Shown piece after piece: positions 1-7,612 of a DNA stretch of 13,916 bases (positions within the stretch are counted from its first letter, which is position 1; each line of letters starts with the position of its first letter). This DNA comes from an uncultured Flavobacteriales bacterium. Lineage in GTDB: Bacteria; Bacteroidota; Bacteroidia; Flavobacteriales_D; Sanyastnellaceae. The DNA is taken from the NCBI GenBank assembly GCA_937897625.1, contig CALCNZ010000368.1, positions 1-13,916 of the forward strand, read 5' to 3'. The position numbers were made by a program, and so were the translations under genes. Under the pieces are notes generated by a model. It searched no databases and had not been told where the DNA came from. It was given only the letters and a program-made list of their open reading frames with translations.

Positions 1-2819
1 GATCTTTCGAAGGCACAGATGTGGAATTGCGTGAACAAATTGCCTTGGGTCTTTCGCGAATCATGTATTTGCAATTGATGTACGGCGGAGATTGGCGCAG
101 TGTTGTTCGAGGCAACAGCCGCACAGCCATTCCAACGTGGTATTCCGAGGGTGTAATTCGTTATGCTGCGCTGAAAGACCAGCGTGAAAGCGAGCGGGCT
201 GCAGAAGATTGGTATGCAAGTGCACGGTATCCGAATATTCACAGACTTACCGGAAAGCAAGCGGAATTGGTTGGTCACAGCTTTTGGTCTTACATAGGAA
301 ACATCTACGGAGAAAACGTGGTGTTAGGCATTCTAAATATGACGCAATTGTTTCGGGGAACAGACGGCGGATTTCAATATGTAATTGGAAGAAACACTGA
401 AACGGTTGTTGCCGATTATCAGCGATTCATCCAACAAGGAAGAGACCTCGATAAGGTTGAACAGGAGCTGGATTCGCTTCACGTTAAGCGAAAGAAATTT
501 CAGTTCTTAGCGCCCGAACTTCCGGGGAAATTTAAATACGAGTACTTGCATGTTACTCCTTCAAACGATCACTTGAAGTGGGCCTACACCTTGCTTGATA
601 AAGGAGAATACACGGTCTATATCTACGATACAGAAACAAAGGAAAAAACGAAAGTAGCTCGCGGCGATTTCAAAAGCGACCGTATACCAGACGAAAGCAC
701 GCCTCAATTGGCTTGGCATCCGAACGGTCAAGTGCTGTCCTACGTGACAGAGAAAAACGGAAAGTTATTTTGGAATACCTATCAACTCGAGAGCAAAGAA
801 AAATCCTCGAAAGAATTATTTCAGGTTGAAAAAATTCAGAGCATGAAATATGCTCCCGACGGGAAGAAGGTTGTACTAAGTGCAACGCTTAACGGCAAGA
901 CGAACATTTGCCTCTTGCCCATTACTGCAAATGTTCCACAAAAACTCACCGACGATAATTTCGACGATGTAGATCCTATTTTTTCAGCAGATGGAAGCAC
1001 CATCTATTTCAGTTCAAACAGAGGAAGTAATTTGGAATTGAATTACCACGACAGCATTCGCTCAGACGATACGAATTTCCATATTTATAAATTGAAGTTG
1101 ACAGACGACTACAAAAGCGATGTTTTAATTCAGTTAACCACCGCGAAGTTTTCCGATCGGAATTTAGCGCTTGCTAAGGACAGCAAGATTCAATTTATTC
1201 GAACGAAAGTGCTCTACGATGAACGTTGTTCGGTGTACAGAGATAGCGCCATTTCGAGCATTGACACCACCATTCATTATCGTTATTTCAACGTAACAGA
1301 GGTTCTTCAAAAATCGACTAGATTGACCAAAGGGTTTTTTATTGGGTCTGATTTTAAGCAGGGGACTTGGATTGTAGATGAATTGGGTGTTCCGTATGCG
1401 GTAGACTTGAATTTGGTGAATGATAGGGCCATTGAAATTGAAGGCGATGAAAGCCAACAGGAAAAAGCCAATGCGCCTTATGCTGAGATGATTTGGTTTC
1501 CAAAAAAGAAGGATGCAACTCGAATAGACACCGAGAACTTTGCGTTTCCAGGTGATAAAAAGAAGCAGCTTGAAAGTTTGAAACAAGCCGAAGTGTTGAC
1601 CAAGCTCACTAAAATTCAAATTCCAAAGGCGAAGAACTACATGGTGAATTACACCACAAGTTACCTTCAATCCACTGTAGACAATCAGTTCGCAAGTTCG
1701 TTCTATCAGAATTACACCGGCCCAACGAGCATCTCTCCGGGATTCTCTGGATTTTTTAAAGTTGGAATTTCAGACCTAATGGAAGATTACAAGCTAACGG
1801 CTGGTGTTCGACTTTCGGCAAATTTGAATAACAGCGATTTTGGTTTGTCGTTCGAGAATTTAAAAAACAGATGGGATAAAAAAGCTTCTTTGCAAAGACA
1901 AGCCCAAGAGATTACACAGACCAATGCAACCATTCGTGTGCAAACTTATAACCTCACGCACGAATGGAAATATCCGTTTACCGAAACAAGCGCACTGAAG
2001 CTAACGGCAATCGGAAGAAACGACCGAATGGTCGTTCTGTCGAGCGACCCGTACACCGCTTCTTATAAAAATCAGAACGAATGGAACATTGGCGGAAAGG
2101 TGGAATACACTTTCGACAACACATACATCAAAGGATTGAATTACAGAACCGGCACACGCTTCAAGGCTTGGGGTGAGCATTTCAGACAACCCGATAAGTG
2201 GAAAGAGAAAAATTCCATTTATCTAGTGGGCTTCGATTTCCGCCATTATCAGCCCATTCACCGCGATTTAATTTTTGCATTTCGTTTGTGTGGAAGCAGT
2301 TCCTTCGGTGATTACAAAGTGGTGAATTATTTAGGTGGAGTAGACAATTGGCTTGGACAAAAAGTAGACAATTCGGTTCACGTCTCTTCAACCCAAGGAT
2401 ACACATTCCAAGCGTTTGCTGGACCCATGCGAGGCTTTTACGTCAATGCGCGAAACGGAAATAATTTTCTATTAAGCAATTCAGAATTACGCTTGCCACT
2501 CTTCAGATATTTAAGCAACAAGTCTATTAAGTCAGATTTCGCAGATAATTTTCAAGTCATCGGATTCTTCGATATCGGAAGCGCTTGGACAGGAAAGAGT
2601 CCATACGATGCCGCAAACGATTTCAATACCATTACCGTAACTCAGAACCCCGTTACTGTTCAACTGCGAAGCAACAAAGAGCCCATTATTTATGGCTACG
2701 GATTTGGGTTACGCTCGAAAGTGCTCGGGTATTACATGCGTGCAGATTGGGCGTGGGGAGTAGACGATCACACGGTTATGCCTCGTGTTTTCTACTTGTC
2801 TCTGAACCTCGACTTTTAA
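1..2819 (+). CDS. Peptidase-like / TolB-like beta-propeller / Omp85-type barrel protein, 5' end missing
   Basis: The gene is cut by the left edge: the frame is open to base 3, and the GTG at 21 is just the first possible start in the window, not a convincing one. Residue numbers below count from that GTG. Residues 39-48 contain WYSEG, which resembles the third zinc-ligand region of gluzincin (peptidase MA-like) enzymes; the expected HExxH would lie off-window. Residues about 172-500 form a beta-propeller with PD40/TolB-like repeats (AWHPNGQ at 231, YAPDGKK at 277, FSADGSTIYFSSNRG at 321). From about 545 to the end the sequence is strand-rich and carries Omp85 barrel marks: MRGF at 803-806, NSELRLPLF at 820-828, FFDIGSAW at 849-856, and a C-terminal Phe. 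I infer an outer-membrane protein with periplasmic domains. Its substrate is unknown. Related Bacteroidota proteins are often labelled TolB, but TolB itself has no barrel. It ends one base from a convergent gene. Confidence 0.85.
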   Translation, partial: SFEGTDVELREQIALGLSRIMYLQLMYGGDWRSVVRGNSRTAIPTWYSEGVIRYAALKDQRESERAAEDWYASARYPNIHRLTGKQAELVGHSFWSYIGNIYGENVVLGILNMTQLFRGTDGGFQYVIGRNTETVVADYQRFIQQGRDLDKVEQELDSLHVKRKKFQFLAPELPGKFKYEYLHVTPSNDHLKWAYTLLDKGEYTVYIYDTETKEKTKVARGDFKSDRIPDESTPQLAWHPNGQVLSYVTEKNGKLFWNTYQLESKEKSSKELFQVEKIQSMKYAPDGKKVVLSATLNGKTNICLLPITANVPQKLTDDNFDDVDPIFSADGSTIYFSSNRGSNLELNYHDSIRSDDTNFHIYKLKLTDDYKSDVLIQLTTAKFSDRNLALAKDSKIQFIRTKVLYDERCSVYRDSAISSIDTTIHYRYFNVTEVLQKSTRLTKGFFIGSDFKQGTWIVDELGVPYAVDLNLVNDRAIEIEGDESQQEKANAPYAEMIWFPKKKDATRIDTENFAFPGDKKKQLESLKQAEVLTKLTKIQIPKAKNYMVNYTTSYLQSTVDNQFASSFYQNYTGPTSISPGFSGFFKVGISDLMEDYKLTAGVRLSANLNNSDFGLSFENLKNRWDKKASLQRQAQEITQTNATIRVQTYNLTHEWKYPFTETSALKLTAIGRNDRMVVLSSDPYTASYKNQNEWNIGGKVEYTFDNTYIKGLNYRTGTRFKAWGEHFRQPDKWKEKNSIYLVGFDFRHYQPIHRDLIFAFRLCGSSSFGDYKVVNYLGGVDNWLGQKVDNSVHVSSTQGYTFQAFAGPMRGFYVNARNGNNFLLSNSELRLPLFRYLSNKSIKSDFADNFQVIGFFDIGSAWTGKSPYDAANDFNTITVTQNPVTVQLRSNKEPIIYGYGFGLRSKVLGYYMRADWAWGVDDHTVMPRVFYLSLNLDF

Positions 2820-2820
2820 A

Positions 2821-3846
2821 TTAGTTCAAGTTCCAAATGGTATAAGCCAAGGTGTGTCCAACTGCTTTTAAAGTAGGCTTGCTAATCACGCTCATGTTGT
2901 CTGCGTGAGTGTGATGTGAACTTCCGAATTCAAATTGAGTACCCATAAAATTCGGACGCATATCTACAATATCGAGTGCGGGAATATTCGCTTGCATCAT
3001 GAAGACATGGTCATCTACAATACCCGCTGTTTCTTCGTTTTGAAAATACTCTCCGTAACCAAGCTTCGCGGCATTGCTCCAAATTCTGTTTACTGCGCCA
3101 GACGCCGATTGCATAGAATATCCTTCTTTGTTAAATCGTGCTCCTTCCGCACCAACCATATCCAACAAAATAGCATAACGCATGGTGCGCTGTGGCTTTT
3201 GTTTCGCCCACATTTGAGAACCGAGGCACCACGTTAAAGCATCGTTTTCTCCATCTGGTGCCCACTCAGGTTTCCCTCCGTCTTCACTGTCGAAGAGAAT
3301 GAAATCAACGCCTATGTCGGCAGGCAAATCTTTTGAAATACGTGCCAACTCTAGTAAAACACCAACACCACTAGCACCGTCGTTGGCGCCGTCTATGGGT
3401 TGCTTGTGCTTACTTTCATCTGGATCTTTATCGGCGTAAGGTCTACAATCCCAATGCGCAGCCAGCACGATGCGCTTCTTGGCATCGCTGTGCACAGAAG
3501 CAATAATATTTCGAACAGGGGTATTGCCACCTTCCCAATTTGTCATGGAACCAACCTGTTCTTTAACGATGCAATTGTAACTTTTAAATTTTTGAATGAG
3601 CCAATTTGCGCAGGCTGCGTGATTCGCATTGCCCGGAACGCGCGGACCAAAAGCCACTTGTTTTTGAATGAAGGCATAGCAGCTGTCGGTCATGAAATCG
3701 GCTGGTTCTAGAACAACTCCGCTTTCATTCGCAATGTTTTCTGCGTTCTTCGCCTTTCTGAAATACGGCTCGAACGTCTTGAACAGAAAGCCGCCCACAA
3801 CCAATACAACAAGCACAATGGCTATAATCTTTTTATTATTTCTCAT
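2821..3846 (-). CDS. Membrane-anchored M28-family glutaminyl-peptide cyclotransferase-like enzyme
   Basis: The product has 341 residues. Residues 6-23 are a single hydrophobic anchor after a short basic N-terminus, so the catalytic domain should face the periplasm. The M28 / type II glutaminyl cyclase pattern is clear: AAHWD at 129-133, GANDGAS at 153-159 (zinc Asp156), FDSED at 185-189, LLDMVGA at 227-233, VDDH at 277-280 and HHTHAD at 311-316. The LLDMVGA and DDH blocks fit glutaminyl cyclases better than general M28 aminopeptidases. The family turns N-terminal Gln into pyroglutamate, which suits exported proteins whose N-termini are exposed after signal cleavage. The FD-S-E-D motif carries Asp where the animal enzymes have a second Glu. 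The ATG at 3844-3846 overlaps the cysS stop by 11 nt (ATGAGAAATAA), so translation is probably coupled to cysS. An aminopeptidase role is the main alternative. Confidence 0.87.
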   Translation of the reverse strand: MRNNKKIIAIVLVVLVVGGFLFKTFEPYFRKAKNAENIANESGVVLEPADFMTDSCYAFIQKQVAFGPRVPGNANHAACANWLIQKFKSYNCIVKEQVGSMTNWEGGNTPVRNIIASVHSDAKKRIVLAAHWDCRPYADKDPDESKHKQPIDGANDGASGVGVLLELARISKDLPADIGVDFILFDSEDGGKPEWAPDGENDALTWCLGSQMWAKQKPQRTMRYAILLDMVGAEGARFNKEGYSMQSASGAVNRIWSNAAKLGYGEYFQNEETAGIVDDHVFMMQANIPALDIVDMRPNFMGTQFEFGSSHHTHADNMSVISKPTLKAVGHTLAYTIWNLN

Positions 3847-5302
3847 GGGTCCAGGTTGTTCCTTCTTTCGAATCTTGTAATTGAATATTTATTGCTTTTA
3901 ATTCATCTCGAATTAAATCTGATGTTGCAAAATCTTTCTTTCCTTTTGCTTCCGCGCGCAAACGAATAATCACTTGCATCAAGTCGTTGGAAATATCGTT
4001 CGATGCGCCGCTAACTTCTGCTTGAAGTCCGAGCACTTCGAACACAAATCCTTTGACTAACTTTTGAATACGATCAATGTCCGATTGCGTCAATTGAACC
4101 TTCTGGTCAACGCAAGAGTTAATCACCTTCACAGCTTCGAACAAATGTGAAATAAGAATAGGAGTGTTGAAGTCATCGCTCATGGATTCGTAGCAGTTCT
4201 TTTCCAACGCTTCAACATCGTATGAGCTGGATTCGCTAGCCTTTAATGAGTCTACTTTTTCTACAGCTTGCATCAATCGTTCAAAACCTTTTTCTGCAGC
4301 TTTCAATGCTTCATTACTGAAGTCCAATGTACTTCTGTAATGCGCTTGCTGCATGAAAAAGCGAACGACCATGGGTGAAAATCCTTTTTCCAAAAGTTCG
4401 TGTGAACCCGAAAACAATTCGTGTGGAAGGAATGAATTCCCCAATGACTTCGACATTTTTTGTCCGTTCACGGTAAGCATGTTTGCATGCATCCAATAAC
4501 GAACCGGAGCCTTTCCGCAACATGCGGAATTCTGAGCAACTTCAGATTCATGGTGAGGGAATTTTAAATCCATTCCACCTCCATGAATGTCGAACTCTTC
4601 TCCTAAATATTTTGTACTCATGGCAGAGCATTCCAAATGCCAGCCTGGGAATCCTTCTCCCCACGGAGAAGTCCAACGCATAATGTGCTCCGGAGATGCG
4701 GCCTTCCACAAAGCGAAATCGGCGAAGAAACGTTTCTCTTCTTGTCCGTCTAACTCCCTTGTGTTCTCCAACAATTCATCGACGTTTCTTCCACTTAATT
4801 CACCGTATGGAAAAACATCTTTGTATTTCTTCACATCGAAATAAACGCTTCCGTTTACTTCGTAGGCAAATCCATTTTTAATGATCTCTTCAATCATGGC
4901 AATTTGCTCCATGATGTGTCCGGTTGCACTTGGTTCAATGCTTGGCGGATGGTTGTTGAAGGCGCGCATCATGTCATGGAAATACGTCGTGTATTTCTGA
5001 ACAATTTCCATGGGTTCCACTTGCTCCAATTTCGCTTGCGCACCAATGCGATCTACTCCTTCATCGAACTCGGTTGTAATGTGCCCAACGTCTGTTATGT
5101 TGCGCACATAACGAACTTTGTATCCAAGAAAAGTGAGATAGCGATAAACTGTATCGAAGGTCACGAACGTTCTACAATTTCCCAAGTGTGCAAAATTGTA
5201 AACAGTAGGCCCGCACACATACATTCCAACGAATTGTTTGTGAAGGGGAGTGAACTTTTCTTTCGTTCGTGTAAGACTATTGTAAATGAACAAATCAACC
5301 AT
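3836..5302 (-). CDS. cysS: Cysteinyl-tRNA synthetase
   Basis: This class I synthetase charges tRNA-Cys with cysteine in the cytoplasm. From the ATG at 5302 it has 488 residues, close to the family size. Visible motifs are the HIGH-type motif HLGN at 39-42 and KMSKS at 282-286. The zinc ligands are Cys30 (YVCGPTVYN), Cys225 (WHLECSAMS), His250 and Glu254 (FPHHESEVAQ), matching the four ligands of the E. coli enzyme. A TTG at 5323 would add seven residues (MSSFLCS), but family proteins begin close to the IYNSLTR motif, so I chose the ATG. No purine-rich ribosome site is obvious, as is usual in Bacteroidota. The gene overlaps the downstream M28 gene by 11 nt. Upstream it is separated from the threonine dehydrogenase gene by a strong hairpin terminator, leaving little room for its own promoter. 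Confidence 0.97.
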   Translation of the reverse strand: MVDLFIYNSLTRTKEKFTPLHKQFVGMYVCGPTVYNFAHLGNCRTFVTFDTVYRYLTFLGYKVRYVRNITDVGHITTEFDEGVDRIGAQAKLEQVEPMEIVQKYTTYFHDMMRAFNNHPPSIEPSATGHIMEQIAMIEEIIKNGFAYEVNGSVYFDVKKYKDVFPYGELSGRNVDELLENTRELDGQEEKRFFADFALWKAASPEHIMRWTSPWGEGFPGWHLECSAMSTKYLGEEFDIHGGGMDLKFPHHESEVAQNSACCGKAPVRYWMHANMLTVNGQKMSKSLGNSFLPHELFSGSHELLEKGFSPMVVRFFMQQAHYRSTLDFSNEALKAAEKGFERLMQAVEKVDSLKASESSSYDVEALEKNCYESMSDDFNTPILISHLFEAVKVINSCVDQKVQLTQSDIDRIQKLVKGFVFEVLGLQAEVSGASNDISNDLMQVIIRLRAEAKGKKDFATSDLIRDELKAINIQLQDSKEGTTWTHEK

Positions 5303-5325
5303 ACTGCAAAGAAACGAAGACAAAT

Positions 5326-5354
5326 AAAAAAAGCCTCATTCAATGAGGCTTTTT
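5326..5354 (-). terminator. Intrinsic terminator of the threonine dehydrogenase gene
   Basis: There is a perfect 11-bp inverted repeat (AAAAAGCCTCA at 5328-5338 and TGAGGCTTTTT at 5344-5354) with a 5-nt loop. On the minus strand it is followed by a seven-T run. It starts 20 nt after the TAA of the upstream gene. The A/T flanks are symmetric, so it could also stop transcripts on the plus strand. It ends about 23 nt before the cysS ATG. Confidence 0.88.
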
Positions 5355-5373
5355 ATGAGTCTAATACGTTCGG

Positions 5374-6327
5374 TTAAGATACTTTTTTCGCAATTTCTTC
5401 CAACATGGTTGAAACCAAACGCGGCATCGGGTATTCAATTTCCCAACCCCAATCGTTCTTCGCCGAAGAATCGTCTATGCTATTCGGCCATGAATCTGCA
5501 AGGCCTTGACGGAAGTCAGGCGCATAGCTAATTTCAAATCCGGGTAAATGTTTTTGAATTTCTTCAGCCAATTGTTTCGGTGTGAAGCTTATTCCTGCTA
5601 GGTTGTAGGCGCTTCGAATTTTAATCTTTTCAGCATCTGATTCCATCAACTGAATGGTAGCGCGAATAGCGTCTTCCATCATCATCATCGGCAACTCTGT
5701 GTTTTCCGATAGGAATGAAGTGTATTTGTTTTCCTTCAACGCAGAATAGAAAATATCTACGGCGTAATCTGTTGTTCCTCCTCCCGGAGCAGAGCGGTGT
5801 CCAATCAGTCCTGGGTAGCGAAGGCTGCGCACATCAACGCCGTACTTCATGAAATAATATTCGCACCATCTTTCGCCTGCTAACTTTGAAATTCCATAAA
5901 CGGAAGAAGGCTCCATAACAGTGGTCTGTGGCGTTTGATCGGCAGGAGTAGTTGGTCCGAAAGCCGCAATAGAGCTTGGCCAAAACAAACGAAACTTAAA
6001 TTCTTTCGCAAGCTCAAGAATATTCAAGAGGCCTTCCATATTCAACTTCCAAGCATACATCGGATTTTTTTCTCCTGTTGCGCTCAACAAAGCAGCAAGC
6101 TGATAAACCTCTGTAACCGCGTGATCTTGAACACAAGCGCGCAATGCCTCGGCATCTAACACGTTCAATTGCACATACGGTCCGTCTTCTGAAGAAACAG
6201 ATTCTGCAGGCTGAATGTCGGCCCCAATAACATTGTGTTGTCCCAACTTCGAGCGAAGGGCCATCACAAGCTCAATGCCTATTTGTCCTCTGCAACCAAT
6301 GACCAATGCTTTTCTATTCGTGCTCAT
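5374..6327 (-). CDS. L-threonine 3-dehydrogenase, SDR (epimerase-like) type
   Basis: The 317-residue protein has the extended-SDR fold. The NAD-binding GxxGxxG is at residues 11-17 (GCRGQIG). An acidic residue at the end of the second strand (Asp37) points to NAD rather than NADP. The catalytic YxxxK is Tyr144/Lys148 (SSVYGISKLAGE), preceded by FWPSSIAAFG at 115-124. AALLSATGEKNP (78-89), RSLRYPGLIG (167-176) and PGGGTTDYAV (181-190) are typical of the short-chain threonine dehydrogenases described from Flavobacterium and Cupriavidus. They oxidise L-threonine to 2-amino-3-ketobutyrate, normally split by Kbl into glycine and acetyl-CoA. No kbl gene is in the window. The frame extends to 6399, but the ATG at 6325-6327 places the Rossmann motif correctly and avoids overlap with queA. 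The gene is monocistronic, with its own promoter and terminator. A nucleotide-sugar epimerase is a less likely alternative. Confidence 0.88.
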   Translation of the reverse strand: MSTNRKALVIGCRGQIGIELVMALRSKLGQHNVIGADIQPAESVSSEDGPYVQLNVLDAEALRACVQDHAVTEVYQLAALLSATGEKNPMYAWKLNMEGLLNILELAKEFKFRLFWPSSIAAFGPTTPADQTPQTTVMEPSSVYGISKLAGERWCEYYFMKYGVDVRSLRYPGLIGHRSAPGGGTTDYAVDIFYSALKENKYTSFLSENTELPMMMMEDAIRATIQLMESDAEKIKIRSAYNLAGISFTPKQLAEEIQKHLPGFEISYAPDFRQGLADSWPNSIDDSSAKNDWGWEIEYPMPRLVSTMLEEIAKKVS

Positions 6328-6342
6328 AGTAAAAAATGTTTT

Positions 6343-6371
6343 CAAAAATAGGTATTTTCGCGCCATGGCAA
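6343..6371 (-). promoter_or_regulatory. Bacteroidota-type promoter for the threonine dehydrogenase gene
   Basis: On the minus strand, TATTTTTG (complement of 6343-6350) matches the Bacteroidota -7 consensus TAnnTTTG exactly. A TTG (complement of 6369-6371) lies 18 nt upstream, as expected for the -33 element. Transcription would start near 6336, giving a leader of only about 9 nt before the ATG at 6327. The -33 half lies inside the start of the divergent queA gene. This is a motif match only, but the position and spacing fit. Confidence 0.6.
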
Positions 6372-7561
6372 TTCCACAAATTGAAATTGAAGATTTCAAT
6401 TACTCACTTCCCGAAGAACGCATTCGTGTTATTCCTTTGGAAGACCGAGCTGCCGCGAAATTGTTGGTCTACAAGGAAGGCGTAATTCAAGACATTGTTT
6501 TTTCAGATTTGCCTAACCAACTTCAGCACGGAGATTTGCTCATCTTCAACAATTCGAAAGTTATTCCGGCTAGAATTATTTTTCAAAAAGATTCTGGAGC
6601 ATTTATAGAGATCATGTGCCTTGCACCCTTCGGTATCTCATATACAGAAGCCTTTTCGGCACATGATAGCGTTTCCTTCACCGCATACATCGGAAATTCA
6701 AAACGTTGGAAAGAAGGAAAATTGGAATTGAAAATCAATTGGAACAATTCCACCGAAAGCGTTTTCATTGAACGAACAGGAATTGAGAAAGATGCCTTCG
6801 TGGTTAAATTCTCCTGGAACTTCAACGCTGTTTTTTCCGAAGTCATAGAGGCTATCGGACAAGTGCCTCTGCCGCCATATTTTCAACGCAAGCCGGTTGC
6901 CAACGACGTTGGCAGATACCAAACCGTCTTCGCGAAAACTCAAGGCTCAGTTGCAGCCCCAACAGCCGGTTTGCATTACACCGATGCGGTGATTTCAGCA
7001 TTGAAAAATGCAGGAGTCGCTCAAGCGCAAGTCTGCCTGCATGTAGGCGCAGGAACCTTCAAACCCGTCTCTGCACAGCGCATTGAAGACCATGAAATGC
7101 ACGCCGAATTTTTTGAAGTCACGCGCGAGTGCATTCATTCCATTCTAACGTGTGAAGGAAGTGTCATTGCCGCAGGCACCACTTCCATGCGAACACTCGA
7201 AAGTTTGTATTGGTTGGGCGTTCGCGTTTTAGAAGGTAAGGAGGTAGATTCCATAGATCAGTGGGAACCTTACATCTCGAATGTGAGTTACTCGAAGGAA
7301 GAGGCTCTAAACGCTTTGCTACGTCATCTCGACGAAACAGATCGAAACAGTATCTGCGCCTCGTCGAGCATCTGCATTGCACCCGGATATTCATTTAAAA
7401 TTTGCTCCGGTCTTCAAACCAATTACCATCAGCCAAAAAGTACACTGTTATTGCTGGTTGCTGCCGCTGTTGGAGCAGAGTGGAAGCACGTCTATGCTCA
7501 CGCCATGAACAACAATTACATGTTCCTCAGTTATGGCGATACCATGTTACTCTGGTTTTAA
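6365..7561 (+). CDS. queA: S-adenosylmethionine:tRNA ribosyltransferase-isomerase, long Bacteroidota form
   Basis: QueA transfers and rearranges the ribosyl part of AdoMet onto preQ1-modified tRNA to give epoxyqueuosine in the wobble position. From the ATG at 6365 the protein has 398 residues. Family motifs run the whole length: DFNYSLPEERI (10-20), GDLLIFNNSKVIPAR (56-70), GQVPLPPYFQR (165-175), YQTVFA (185-190), GSVAAPTAGLHYTD (194-207), LHVGAGTFKPV (225-235), DHEMHAEF (242-249), GTTSMRTLES (271-280), PGYSF (340-344), TNYHQPKSTLLLLV (352-365) and FLSYGDTMLL (387-396). Between TLES and PGYSF there are about 60 residues where the E. coli enzyme has about 20-25, which explains its greater length. 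The open frame continues upstream to 6215, but that part lies antisense to the dehydrogenase gene and resembles no QueA. The gene is divergent from the dehydrogenase gene and convergent with ppiD. Confidence 0.95.
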   Translation: MAIPQIEIEDFNYSLPEERIRVIPLEDRAAAKLLVYKEGVIQDIVFSDLPNQLQHGDLLIFNNSKVIPARIIFQKDSGAFIEIMCLAPFGISYTEAFSAHDSVSFTAYIGNSKRWKEGKLELKINWNNSTESVFIERTGIEKDAFVVKFSWNFNAVFSEVIEAIGQVPLPPYFQRKPVANDVGRYQTVFAKTQGSVAAPTAGLHYTDAVISALKNAGVAQAQVCLHVGAGTFKPVSAQRIEDHEMHAEFFEVTRECIHSILTCEGSVIAAGTTSMRTLESLYWLGVRVLEGKEVDSIDQWEPYISNVSYSKEEALNALLRHLDETDRNSICASSSICIAPGYSFKICSGLQTNYHQPKSTLLLLVAAAVGAEWKHVYAHAMNNNYMFLSYGDTMLLWF

Positions 7562-7568
7562 AAAATGA

Positions 7569-7597
7569 AAAAGGATGCCGAAGCATCCTTTTCAATT
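7569..7597 (-). terminator. C(UUCG)G-capped terminator between convergent queA and ppiD
   Basis: AAAAGGATGC (7569-7578) and GCATCCTTTT (7583-7592) form a perfect 10-bp stem around a 4-nt loop. Read on the minus strand the loop is TTCG closed by C-G, the very stable cUUCGg tetraloop, followed by TTTTT-C-ATTTTTT. That strand therefore serves as the ppiD terminator. On the plus strand it follows the queA stop by 7 nt with a shorter T run, so it probably also ends queA. Confidence 0.85.
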
Positions 7598-7612
7598 ATC
7601 GAGATTTAAAAA

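Noticed and set aside
1164..1670. 168-codon minus-strand open frame inside the first gene
   Set aside because: It is antisense to the propeller and linker region of a protein with clear motifs, has no recognisable domain and no plausible start context.
5303..5323. TTG start adding MSSFLCS to cysteinyl-tRNA synthetase
   Set aside because: The ATG at 5302 is the standard start codon and gives the usual distance to the IYNSL motif. The extension has no family similarity.
4904..5377. 157-codon plus-strand open frame across the start of cysS
   Set aside because: It is antisense to the catalytic domain of cysS, runs through the terminator hairpin, and shows no family motif.
6353..6360. TATTTTCG as a -7 element for queA
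   Set aside because: It has one mismatch to TAnnTTTG, lies 4 bp from the ATG, and no TTG is found 17-20 nt upstream. A leaderless queA transcript is possible but unsupported.
6215..6364. Fifty-residue N-terminal extension of queA
   Set aside because: It lies antisense to the well-supported dehydrogenase gene, and the QueA family starts close to the DFNYSLP motif a few residues after the ATG at 6365.
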